Source: Glossina fuscipes
Lineage: Eukaryota > Arthropoda > Insecta > Diptera > Glossinidae
Length of the DNA stretch: 64,000 nucleotides
Reading direction: 5' to 3'
Assembly (NCBI RefSeq): GCF_014805625.2
Contig: NW_023998415.1
Coordinates: 49,493,729-49,557,728 of the forward strand
Below are positions 49,001 through 61,045 of this stretch, piece by piece. The number at the start of each line of letters is the position of its first letter. Position 1 is the first letter of the stretch. Below the pieces are notes generated by a model that worked only from the letters and a program-made list of their open reading frames with translations, ran no database searches and was not told the DNA's origin. The position numbers were made by a program, and so were the translations under genes.

Positions 49001-51440
49001 ACACTTACGGCTTTATAATCGCTATAAGAAACCATGTACATGCACTTTAAATTTTCTACGTGGACAATCCGATCTGTACTTCATAATTCAAGCCTAGTGT
49101 ATACGAGAAGATGGATATTGTAGATAATTATTCGGGCGTGTATACTGTAGGTCTATAAGTATCCCTGCATGTACATATACAATATGTTGCAAGTTCAGGG
49201 TTTTTGAAATGTCACCGCCAGATAGCATTCGTAATTATTCGTCGGACCTGCAACCTTTTCTTCTCTTTTTTTTCTTTTCTTTTTTTAAGAGTCACACAAA
49301 CATTTGAATTTGTAAATGGGTAACGTGTTCACGAAACTTGAAATGGAAAACTAGCAAGATTTTAACTAACGTCTACGGTTGACTTTCCATATACTTTCAA
49401 TTTATTCCACGATAATCAATCATTTTTTGTTTATTATCACTCTTTATATAGCCTTTGATGTCGTTTCAATAATAAAAATAATAGAAATAATAAAAAATGA
49501 ATTCCATATGTATGTTCCGATTCGATCTATAAGTACGAGGCACGGCATGCACTTTTTGCAATTAGAGAATCTCTCAGATAAACATGCGTCCACACAAACA
49601 CTTTCTTCTGCCAATTTTGTTATTTTCGAATGCACTTTACATCAATATACTTGACTGGGCAGCCTAAAAGGACTTTGGCGAAGACATAATCAACACCTTC
49701 TAGGGACTTTTTCAACCAAAATGAATTGTCTCTTTCATTAGGCCATTTTTCAATCGTACTCAATCGTATGTCAATTTTTTCTTAAATAACGAATTCTGTA
49801 AAGAAATGAGTTACATTGACCCACTTTAGTGGAAAATCGGTATATATACATATAATATGAAATGTCGGTAGTTCCTTGTGTTAATTAACCATAAAGTTTT
49901 TCCATGCAAGTAAACAAAATACCAGACATTAGTAATGACTCTCAAAAGTATTGCTGGCTGCTTTGTGCAAAGTTTTTGCAACATTTTTTCTTTTGTCTAC
50001 AGATTCAGTGTGATATTGGTGGTTTCGTCACGTTATATATTCCTTATATAATTCTACTGCCTCTGTTCGTTTTGAAGCCGAAAACTGTGACGTTTTAAAA
50101 ACAAAAATACAAACACACACGCACCTCCTTACCCACCTACTAAAACTCTAGATAATACCTGCCCAAAAAGTTGTTGGAAAATAAAATTCTTAAATATATA
50201 TATATATATACATATATATTTATATCGGGTATCTATGTATATATGTGTATAATTTATTATACCTTTGGAAGATAAAACTTGATATAACATAACAAAACAA
50301 CGCCAAGATTATAAGAGAATATAACAAGAATCTTGGCATACGCTTGGGCGCTTATGGTAAAACTTTGTCGTCGCATCCTTTACGTTAAGAGGGCCGAGAA
50401 GCGAGACAAGCATTGAAAAGTTCTCCTTTTATGAAAAATAAAAATAAGCACAAAAAAAAAAAAAAAACAACAACGTAAAAATGAAAAGTTTTTATTATGG
50501 TTAAATACCTGAATTGGGTTTAAAAGTTTTTAATAACAAGTATTTAGTTATAATTATTGATTTCAAGTTACGCATATACGTACGTGAAAACATGTGATTA
50601 TATGCATTAAAGCAACCTGCTTAACCATTTTTTTTTTTTTTTGTTTTTTTTTTTCAAACATTATCATCCAAGCACCAGTTTATTGCCAGATAATATTACT
50701 TTTTGCACTTTTAATTAGTTCTTTATTTGGTTTCTGATGTTTTCGCATTATATTATGCAACACAAAAAACACATGATCCACGCACGCCTATAAATACATA
50801 CTTACACTCGTACATAATTTTCAATGTATACTATTATACGTTTTTATTTACATTTCAATTAGTTTATTTATATTAATATATATGTATAATGTATGCATAT
50901 ACATATATATATATCCATGTATATATATAAAATTTATTTTACTTTATTATAATTTATTTTCATTTTTTTTCTTTAGCACATCTTCACATATATGTATTTC
51001 CATTTGAACGTAGTAAATCCATGCTAATTATAACTTATTTACGCATAAATGCATCACGTATACATATCTCATTTAATACATGTCTTCTGCATACAGAGGT
51101 TTTTTATTACAGAAACAAAAAAAAAACAAAAAAACAAAAAAAAAAATGCGAGAAAACAATAAGAGCATTAACAATTATGAAATGATTATTTTATAATTTT
51201 TGCCAAAACAAAATTACACACAATGCATGCATCAATAATTTCGTTATAATAATATTTAAATATTCGAAAACAAAACGAGCAGTGATTTCCAATTCCAATT
51301 ATAATATATAATGATAATAATAATAGTAATGCTTAAGAAAGCCCGATACATGGACACTTTAAATGGATACCGCCTAAAATAAGTAAAAATGCAGAAAAAT
51401 ATTTTTTGTTGTACGTTCCATCTTTATCCGCTATAAGAGC
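46066..51440. other. AT-rich non-coding stretch
   Basis: A short GAGA-rich patch at about 46,274-46,300. T tracts near 47,484, 47,655 and 50,628-50,654. (TA)n patches near 50,190-50,220. No coding family was recognised. Confidence 0.55.
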
Positions 51441-51448
51441 ATCAGCAA

Positions 51449-51715
51449 AGGACTTGAGAAATAGATCCATCTTTTATTATACCGATCGAGTCAGAATCAC
51501 TTGTTTTTTGCATTCTCAATGCATCGTAGGCCGCAATTTTTGTAAGATGTTTGATGAAAATTGGGTATTGGCCCGAGAAGAAACATTATTAAAAATGATT
51601 CCGAATTTGAGAAATTTTTCGATCACCACCCATATAGCTGCTTATTTCGAAAAATCGTTACCTAAATAAATAGATTAAGTGAAGTGATGTAGAGTATTTA
51701 ATGATACGCCGCCTT
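51449..51715 (+). repeat. dispersed repeat family B, copy 3 (longest compact copy)
   Basis: Begins ACTTGAGAAATAGATCCATC then TTTTATTATACCGATCGAGT. Runs through TTTGATGAAAATTGG and ends near GTGAAGTGATGTAGAGTATT (51,679-51,700). The start matches 10,103 and 36,717; the end matches 10,720 and 55,991. Confidence 0.7.
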
Positions 51716-53465
51716 TTAGTATAGTACTTTTATTTGTTTTATATATGTAATACAACAGATCTTGTATACATACAAAGTGCTTGCAACAATACAATAATAA
51801 TAATAATAATAATAATGTTATTTTATATGTTATGTATATAGTAATAAAATAATGACAACCTGATAAAAATATAATAAAATTAATTATAATAATAATGCAG
51901 TGTTATAATATTATTGACAATCTTCCGAATATGGCGAATTCTCTTCAATATTTTGCCACATCTTAACAAATGTTAAAAAAAAAAATTTTTTTTTTATTGC
52001 GATTTAACTTTCACATTCCACCGAACCCTATATATAGTTAGTTGAAATTAGCTATGAAAAATGATTATTTCTGAATATATTGTGCACGACCATCGTTACT
52101 TTCCTGAGTAAGTTAGATATTTGAACTTATTCTCCCGCCGGCACATTGTATCGTAAATAGATCGCATTAATTTTCAAACAATTTCCGAATCTCAGACTGA
52201 CGTGTATGGATAATGGAATGACAGATTCATATATAAATCACAACCATAACCGGGTGGTAAAATGGACTTTAAATTAAATTTGTGTGAAATGCGTGGAATA
52301 TGTTGTAGAATCTTGTCGTTCCATTTATTGTTTGCGAACTTTTCTTTTTTTTTCCGTTGTATTTTTAATATCCTTTTCTCAAAGTTCTTTAAAATTTATA
52401 AGTGCATTATAAACTCAGCCATTATAAAATTTGTGAAAGCAATCCTTATTTTGTACGTCTTTTATTATCTTGAAGACCTCATTTTATTGTACCTTGAGTA
52501 CAATTCTTAATATATTATATCATCATGCCATGGCAAACTCACCCCCGTAATGGCCATTATACGTTTGCAGCTTAGTGTGTAGTTATACCGTAACATCATA
52601 TTTGATGACGATAAGTCTCTTATAACATTTGACGTTATTTTGTTATTGTTGTTGTTTTATTTTACTCTTCCTTTCCCTCTTCCCCCCCCCCCCCCCCGCG
52701 CTGTCCCACTCACCCTCTCTCTCTCTCTTTCTCTCTCAATCATTCTCTCTCTTTCTCTCTCTGTCTAGCTATATTATTCTTTTACTTGAGTGTCTATTTC
52801 TACTTGGCTTTGCCTTAATGTTAAGTAGATACATCTAGGTACTCATTGTCGTCATCCGTAACTTCATCATATTCTATTGTTAAGTAATGTTGAAAGTATT
52901 AAAAAATGCGAGGGAAATAACTTTATGAAAGCAAAATGCATTTTTTTATGACGTAAAATCCTGTTAGGATTTGACTATGGAAATTTCCTTAACCTACGCT
53001 TTTTTTTAATATATAAACTTTTATAGCACGACTTAGGACGACTTACGATCAACAAATCAAAAATATTAACAAATCGCGGCACTAATCAATTCATTTAAAT
53101 TTTATCTGCATTAAGTTTAGAGTAACTCGGCTTCAACTTAAGACGTGAACAACTTCAAATTAAGACGTGTTCGCAAAGTAAATCATGTTAAAACGGGTTA
53201 TGAAGAAAAATAATGAATAATCACTGTGCGTTGGGGCCAGGTTTGCATATGTTTGTATCATCAAAACGTTAGAGGTCCTGTAATTTCGTAAAAATGTTCA
53301 AGCGGAAAAATTTACAGCGGAAATTGAAGCGACTCTATAAAATGTATATGTATATGCATATATATATATATATATACAATTGTAATCGCTATCGAATTAT
53401 AAATCGATCTAGCATCGCGGATTCAATCGTCTAAATAGCGATAATAAAATTTCTTCTCGTACACA
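51716..53465. other. AT-rich non-coding stretch
   Basis: (AAT)n near 51,795-51,818. A C16 run with flanking (CT)n at 52,682-52,770. No gene was seen. Confidence 0.55.
52682..52770. repeat. C16 run plus (CT)n tract
   Basis: Sixteen C followed by CT-rich DNA; the minus strand is G16 then (GA)n. It could form non-B DNA or bind GAGA factor. Confidence 0.9.
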
Positions 53466-53469
53466 GATT

Positions 53470-53560
53470 GATAGCGCATATGTGTCAAATCGGCAAAAGG
53501 ACATACCCACCCAAATCTGTAGAGTATCGAAATTTAATTTTTTTGTTTCTTCACAGTTTT
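53470..53560 (-). repeat. mini-me-like fragment
   Basis: GTCAAATCGGCAAAAGGACAT and CCCACCCAAATCTGTAGAGT followed by ATCGAAATTTAATTTTTTTG match the reversed module edge around 37,730-37,760 and 38,098-38,130. Confidence 0.6.
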
Positions 53561-53699
53561 TTCAATTTTTTTTTTTTTTTTAGAATAAATGAGTGATGTA
53601 ACTATCCTTTACAATTTTAAATATCTACTTTTCTTAGACCACCTAATGTGGTCCAGTTCAGCCAGTGCAGCCTAGTTTAGTCAAGCTGATAAGTTTAGC

Positions 53700-54205
53700 T
53701 GGGACCAATCTTAGCTGAAGGAAGGGCTACCTTTTTCATTAGCACGACATTTACGTTTCCTGACAAAGCAATCCGTCAGACAAGTCATCGAGAGAGTATC
53801 ATAGTATGTCTGTTTGCGGACTGCTTTTTTACGCAGCCACCTACTATGGTGAACCGAAGTTGGCATGATTTCAACAAGTTTGTGGCAATTCTTTGGGGTG
53901 CAGGGAAATAGCAGTGTAGCTGTGGATACGGCGCGTGCTGTATTGACATTTTTACATATATAGATTGAAAACCTATTTAAGAAACTTGAATGGCAGTTCA
54001 CGACGTATGAATAATTCAAATGGGAGGGCGACTTTTGTCACGAAAAATACAGTCCCCACCTTGGCGACCATATTTATGAATGTAAAGGATGGCTCACGCA
54101 AAATGGCGACTGGCAAAGAAACACGTCTGCGTCGTAATAACTTCGGACCTTCAGAGACTATCATGATGGATTTAATTATTCTAAAGTCTCGAGCCCGTTA
54201 AATAA
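53700..54205. other. GC-richer block of unknown origin
   Basis: This stretch is less AT-rich than its surroundings and has overlapping 60-100-codon frames on both strands. The minus-strand one (53,711-54,019) has six cysteines; the plus-strand one (53,965-54,201) is basic. I match neither to a family. Base composition and abrupt edges suggest a transposon fragment, but no motif supports a class. Confidence 0.35.
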
Positions 54206-54209
54206 TTTG

Positions 54210-55079
54210 CTGTTCACTGGCTGAGTAGTGCCAGTTATTATTTCGTACTTAATGCTTTTATCATCTGGCATATTGGAATTAGACACCATGTATATATAAA
54301 TGCCAACGTAATACTAACAAGAAAAACTAATCATAAAAATCTCGAGCAAAAGCGGAAAATTTTCAAAAATTGTAAATTTGATGGGAACTTGTTTACAAAT
54401 GATCCCGAAGTGGACGACGAATTAATTCAATATTCGTTTTAAGATTAATCTAATTTCCTACACGTTTTTGTTTTATTTTAATTTCTTTATAGTTTTGAGA
54501 AAGCAATTAAAGGAAAAGTGAGGTTAAAATTAAATATTATTACATCTATATATATTCTTCCAAATAAAACTTTTTGTTATTATTGCAGTCTTTAAAATTA
54601 TTGAAAATTTGTGTTTGTTTGTTTGTGTGTGTGTGTGTGTGTGTTTTTTTTCCTTTTAATAAATATTAAATATTTGCATAAAGCTCTCAAGCATTTTAAA
54701 CAAATATATCAATTTTTCAGTATAAGCGTGTTCTTGGCAAAAAAAACAAAAAAAAAAAAAAAGATCTGATGTTTATATACAATACAAACAATGCAAACAT
54801 AGGTAGATATGAAATTATATATGCGTGCATGCTTGTGAACAATCTGTATGTATAAAAAAAAAAAAAAAACAAATATATATACATATATATATATATGTTA
54901 TATATACCTTATTTAATACGTGCTTTCCGTAACGAATTTTTAATAAATTAAATTGCATCCGTGTAAACAACGCCTTTGGGGTAAATTTTAATCACAAAAC
55001 TGTATTTTGTGTAAATTTATTAATTTTTAATAAAGCAAATAAGCCTATGATGTGTGTGGTTTGTACGTGCTTGTGTGTG

Positions 55080-55128
<49 letters not shown>

Positions 55129-55690
55129 TATATATACACATATATAGGTATGTATGCTTGTTTATAAATTTTGATATATATACATATATTCGCATATATA
55201 TAAATCGATCTGTAACCGGTTTTTTCTTCAAATAATATAAAATATTAGGTGCTACCTATAAAAATGTATGATTTCCTCTAAGCAGAAGAATCGAACGATA
55301 AATTATTTAGCTACAAATCATTTACTCTTGCATTATGGTTGTACTTTCCCGCATTAATACAATATGTAAAGCGTTTTAATCTTTATTGAAGGTAAATAAA
55401 ACATCATTCATCACCTTATGTATTCGATTAAAAGGATAACCCGTATTAAAGTTATATACATCTATGGAAAAATCTCGCCTAATTGCTATATCATATAATT
55501 TCTTAATGGATGGTCGACATCTTTATTGACCTTGGGGGAGGGGAGGTTTCATTCAAGTCTTGAACTCGTCATGCAAAAAGTCGCAATTTTTTGTATGGAA
55601 GTTTGGCCGATCGGTCGCTCGCATTTTCACTCGTCTTAATGTCAAACATAAATAAGTAGCGATACATTAAGCTTTAAAGTAAGATTTACG
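54210..55690. other. AT-rich non-coding stretch
   Basis: (GT)n at 54,624-54,644 and (AT)n at 55,085-55,125. No gene was seen. Confidence 0.55.
55085..55125. repeat. (AT)20 microsatellite
   Basis: About 20 uninterrupted AT units. Confidence 0.95.
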
Positions 55691-55859
55691 AAGACAATCT
55701 GTTCAATTTTGTACAAGGATTTGTGAAGCCTTTTGAAACCCGACATTACTTTGGTGGTGCCGTGGCATGTAGTAAACAGAACAAGTTGCGACAGACTTAG
55801 CATTACTTTCTGAATCGATACCAAACTGTTTATCTATCGATCCGGCTTGTTTTGTTATG

Positions 55860-56045
55860 CTCTGCGTACAGGAAGGTCTTTTGATGAAATTTGGCACACT
55901 AACTGAAGTTTTGCCACAGACGAAAATTCAAAGCGCATTCCATCACTTTCCCCTCATAACAATAAGCCATTGTATGAATAACTGTATTAAGCGAAGTGAT
56001 GTAAGGTATGTGATGGTAGTCCGTGTCTCAGTATAGTGTTGTTGT
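55860..56045 (+). repeat. family B downstream block, copy 4
   Basis: CTTTTGATGAAATTTGGCAC is followed by ATTAAGCGAAGTGATGTAAG and a GTATAGTGTTG end, matching 51,545-51,730. The family-B start is not visible upstream. Confidence 0.55.
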
Positions 56046-56284
56046 ACTCCTATTTTGAAAAAAAAAAAGTTTCCAAACTTACGAACAAATCTTTTAAGCG
56101 AAACATTATTACTTATATGCAATACGAAAGAGAGAAGGCAACCAGTTTTCCTTCAAATCGAGTTTATAATTTAAATGCTAAAGGTTTATTAGTTAAAAAT
56201 GCATAATTTTTATTTAAAACATTTTATCAATCGTTAAAATTCTCTTTCGTTATAATAACGGAACATTTTATTGATTCTTTTTAA

Positions 56285-56317
56285 TTTTTTTGTTTTTCTT
56301 TTTCATTCTAGGTACGT
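56285..56317 (+). promoter_or_regulatory. second recursive-splice candidate
   Basis: A T-rich pyrimidine tract ends in TTTTTCATTCTAG (AG at 56,310-56,311) and is followed directly by GTACGT (56,312-56,317). The acceptor half is good; GTACGT is a permissible but weaker donor than GTAAGT. It is on the same strand as the 28,854 site and 27.5 kb downstream. It could also be the acceptor of an unseen exon. Confidence 0.35.
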
Positions 56318-57048
56318 ATCAAGGCAACAAAGAAGCGAAACGAATCCATAAACCGAAGTTAAGCACAAATTAATTGTTTTTACTAAAGGAAGCTTTAATT
56401 TCGTACGCGATGAGAAACCAATAAACATAATAAAATTGGAGAGAGATAAAGAGAAAAATTGTTTTCAAACTTTTCGCGTCTGCGAAATATATGAGCACTA
56501 CATCTTTAATAAGAGAAAGTACCTTATAGCAAGATATATGATTTAGGATGTATGTCCATTTGAAACGTCTTAGTTTGAGTTTAATATGGAAAAAGTTGCA
56601 TGCAAACTGTCTAGCTAACTTGTAGTGAAGCTTAGACTTCTCACCAAGGGTGTAGAAAATTCGAACTAACTAACTTTAAAACGTAAAGCTGACATACAAT
56701 TTTTTAATGTACATTTCGTTATTCCATTACAAAATTATTTAAATAGCCAGGGTGTCGAGTAATCGATGTAAGCCAAAGAGTTGAAGCGGCAGTGTTAGAC
56801 CGATATTAAGTAAGCATCACAAGTACTAAAACAAATCCGAACAACAATTTAAAACGCAAACCGATGTTACGGTCGCATATGTTGACAGCAATTATGTACA
56901 GTACGCTATGGGAAAGACAAGAAGAAGAAGATTATGCGCGAGAGAAGAAAAAAAATGGAAAAAAAATTCTTAAATAAGACTAAACTCTCTCTACAGCAGA
57001 TTTACAAACACAACAAATAAGAAAATGATATTCGGTTGTGACTGTATC
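56318..57048. other. AT-rich non-coding stretch
   Basis: Nothing recognised. Confidence 0.5.
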
Positions 57049-57864
57049 TTTTATACCCATCACCGTTAACCATAAAAAAAAAAAAAAATTAAGAAAACTA
57101 AATTTTCATGCTGTATAATATCAAGCGGGCAAGACTAATTTGTTTTTGTTTTCAAAATAAAAGTTTTTGTCGTATTTTACGCAAAACCGTTGTAGGCGTG
57201 TCCTTTAAAAAATGTAGGCCATTTCTTTTTGAATTTGTAAGCGATGTCATCATTTTTGCGAAAGGGCGAATGTTTACCACGGTTGCTACACTGTTGGGCA
57301 GACGGACAGATGGACAGACGAACAGATGGACATAGTTATGTACATTCCAAATATGAAACTGGGCAAGAATTTATATACTTTATGGGGTCTTCGAAGCTTG
57401 TTTCTGCGACGTATACAGGCGTCGAGAAAAAAAGGACATTTTGATACACAATAATATTGGGTAGGTGTGCCGACATCGCCCATTAAATATGCTTTCAAAT
57501 TTTTGTACATTTATCCGGTATAGTTTATAAGTAATGGGCATAAAACCAATTTTGTATTCTCAACTCTTTTGAAAAATAGAGGCGTGCTACTATAGGAGTG
57601 GCCATCGATCGATTGGGCCCATTTTCAATAGCAGCCTGCATGCTAGAACTTTCAAAAGTTTCCGCCAAATTTGAAGGCGTTAGCTTTAGTTTTGTGGAGA
57701 GACGTTGGATGGAAGGGTAGTCGACCGGACGGACATGCTTAAATCGATTTAAAATTTAATGCTGACCAAGAGTGTATATACTTTGTGGAATCTCTGAAAT
57801 TTCTTTCGTTGCAAACGTTTTGATGAAAGGAATATAACCCTCATCCTTCGGTGATGGGCATAAA
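57049..57864 (+). mobile_element. full-length mini-me-like element with TIRs, copy 2
   Basis: An 816-bp non-coding element and the better-preserved copy. The left end TTTTATACCCATCACCG and the reverse complement of the right end, TTTTATGCCCATCACCG, agree at 16 of 17 positions. Two related modules lie inside: GTAGGCGTGTCC near 57,190 with an RGAC tract at 57,298-57,331, and GAGGCGTGCTAC near 57,580 with GGACGGACATGC near 57,740. Each is followed by a TATACTTTRTGG arm. It is collinear with the copy at 35,399. No open frame is protein-like, so any movement relied on another element's enzyme. No target duplication is evident. Confidence 0.75.
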
Positions 57865-59732
57865 AATGCGATGTGTGAGCGAGGACAAAAGGTGGTAGAA
57901 ACTACGAAAGCAGTAAAAAAAAAACCATTAAAGGAGTGAAGGAATAGTTACCACTTCAAGCTCTTGTGTTCTCACTTTGTTCACTTTTATATAAGGAGGT
58001 TAAAATATTCTCTTCACACTGCAATATATTCATAACACGACCATCCTGATTGCACCCAGTTAATAAACGGTCTGTACATTGTGTTTTAACTAAACGATTT
58101 TTGTCTGCAAGTAATTTTAACGGCACGTAAGACATCGTTATATTTTCCTTTTAATTGAAACCAATTGACTACTTCTTAGATATGGTAGTTTGATTCATCC
58201 ATAAACTTTTTGACTCTTGCTGGAAGTTTCTGCATCAGTTAATATGCCTCCACTCTTGCATACATCTGGCAAGAGTCAGCATTATTTTGGAGATGAAACT
58301 TTCTTGAATAAAATTTTGCAAACTACTTGAGATGCAGGTATTTGGATACATGCACTTGCTGCGCATAGAAAGTAGTGGATTTAATATACACAGAATTCTC
58401 GCCAATATTCTAAATTTACTTACACCGAATTTGACCAATGGCTTGTTAAAATGTGATTAAAAATTTCAATTTTCTCATTTAGTATGATAATTTGTATGTG
58501 CAACATATACAGGGTATGTTCGTAATATTAATAAATATGTATTCACAATAAAGAAAAAGAGAAACAAAATTTTAAGCTGCAAAATGTAGGCAACAAATAC
58601 TTTCCATAAGCTCCCAATTCTAGTTCTTCCTTTTGTTTTTTTGTATTTATTTATTTTTTTAATTTTTTTTTTTTTTAAATTTTATTTTCGAAATCAATTT
58701 GGTGGTCATCAACATGAATAAAATTTAGTTTGCATAAGTAGAAGTAGTAGCAGAAAATTAAAGCAAACACACTTACACTCTCGTACAACCGGCAAAGAAA
58801 TAGAAATCAAAAATCAAATAATAAAATCTCTGAAATGCATACCGCAACACCTACATGCAACGAAAAGCAATTGAGGCGTAATCTAGTGTGCACACTATAC
58901 TATGGTAAATAAACGTTTCGTTTTGACTTTGATCTCATGCTTCAATATTCTTGTAACCGACGAAAAAATGTAAAATTTGCGTTCAGCCACAAAATTGTCA
59001 TATTTGCAACAAAATTGTTCAATTATGTGTAATAACAACATCATCGTCGCACATTGTGACCATATGTCCATTGGATGATATTAGAGATTTTAATACAAGT
59101 TTTGTCCCCATTTTTATTACAACGCGTTTTATATAATAGTTTAATTTTTAATTTTAATTCAATTGAATTTAATAAAAACAAACGAGAGAATCGTACTCAC
59201 TTTAATATGAACTTTAGATGCTCGTCATATCGTACATTTAAACACATTTCCATTCTCCATATGTTATACAAATTGTTATAATTTACAGCCGAGAACGAAA
59301 CTCAGAAACTTTTTCTTGCTTTCAGCATATTTTTACTAATTTTTCAGCTTTTTCGATCACTTTTGTGATCGTATTCTCTGTTTCGCTTCAGCGGTAACGT
59401 TAACAAAACCGCGCAGATATCGTGTTTTTTGTTTTTTTCAGTTTTAGTTTCCAAAGACTTAAAATTTATAACCATTAATATCTGGAACATATGAAAAGAA
59501 CAAAATCGTTTAACATTCAAGTACCTTACTATTATTATGACGATTGTATACATGTCTTAGGGAAATTAGTGATTCCAAGCCGGACACCGGTAAATAACTG
59601 TACAAATCGATTAACGACTAAAGATTAAAGAAAACGTCAACGAACCGAAAGAACCGAAAGAAACAAGCACACTGTCGAAGTAAAAAATTCCTTTACGATG
59701 TATCATAAACTCTTTTCCACACACACACACAC
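57865..59732. other. AT-rich non-coding stretch
   Basis: T-rich near 58,636-58,676. No gene was recognised. A 67-codon minus-strand frame at 58,235-58,438 matches no family. Confidence 0.55.
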
Positions 59733-59832
59733 NNNNNNNNNNNNNNNNNNNNNNNNNNNNNNNNNNNNNNNNNNNNNNNNNNNNNNNNNNNNNNNNNNNN
59801 NNNNNNNNNNNNNNNNNNNNNNNNNNNNNNNN
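59733..59832. other. assembly gap, exactly 100 N
   Basis: A fixed 100-N placeholder between a (CA)n tract and a poly-T tract. The differing flanks suggest that unknown sequence is missing, not only repeat length. Confidence 0.98.
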
Positions 59833-60985
59833 TTTTTTTTTTTTTTTTTTTCTTTTAAACACTATATTAAACTAACTAACTGAGCTCCTCTTGAAGATAA
59901 GGAAAGCTTACAATGGACGGCAAGGGATAGCAATCATCGATTGCTTAGATTCGAGTCCGATGATCTTTTCTTTTTTTTTTTTTGACGATGACGAAATTAT
60001 TTATGTTTATTTTTTCTTTTCTCTGCGTATTCAATGAAATCTTTCCCCCTTTTTTTTTTTTTTTCTCTTTTTTTATGTAAACTAATAACTTCCTTTTCTG
60101 TAGAAAACAAAGAAAGCAGTAAAGAAAAAATAACAAAAAAGAAAAAGAAGAAGAAAACTATTATACAAAGAAAGAATTTCCTCAATAATAATAAATTTAA
60201 CCATACTTTACTGTTTCTACTTGCTTCAAAAAATCAAACAAGTGCAAATCGCACACCAAGCGCAAATACACCCACTAATATGTATACCATATTTAAAAAA
60301 AAAATAACAAAGAACTTTTACATACAAAAAACATATTTACTTTATCTGTTTCTTTCACGGAGAACATCCGTTTGTTGTTTAAAAGAAAAGTAATAGAAGA
60401 AGAAAAAAAAAAGAAGACGAAGAAGAAAAAAACAAAAAGTATTGAATTCCTAACAAATGACACAGAATGCATAGGCAAAGAAAAATGAAGATAGGAAACC
60501 GTACAAGAAAATCTTTGGTAACTATTTACCATTCAAACACATACACGACTACATTATAATATACTCTATGGATCATCTGAGGCAACATGTGCTCATAGTG
60601 CATGTAGAAACTACATCTTAAACATATCTAGGACAAGCCCATACGACAAATGTTAAGCAATGAATATATTTGCTTAAAAGCCAAATGCCGTATCTTAAGC
60701 TATTATTGAAAATATTTGCAAAGAAAAAGAAAAAAAAAAATTTTCAATGAGAACCAATAGAAAAGAAGAAAAAAATAAATAAAACAGTCTTAAAGAACGG
60801 TAGCTTAGCTACCACAGTTAGCTCTAGAAAAGATATAGTTTTTTCTTTTTCCTCCTACCGGCGATATATAGTCATGAAGATTTATGCACACTTCGTATAG
60901 AGAACATACTTGCGGACTCACTGAAGTGTATAGAAAAATTCTTCTATAGAAAAAGACAACAAAAAAAAATTGGCAACGTATATAC

Positions 60986-61045
<60 letters not shown>

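Noticed and set aside
59890..59985. Possible tRNA-like B box (GATTCGAGTCC) followed by a T run
   Set aside because: No A box at proper spacing and no cloverleaf; a single B-box match is weak.
60034..60393. 119-codon plus-strand frame
   Set aside because: Lys- and Phe-rich low-complexity sequence with no motif.
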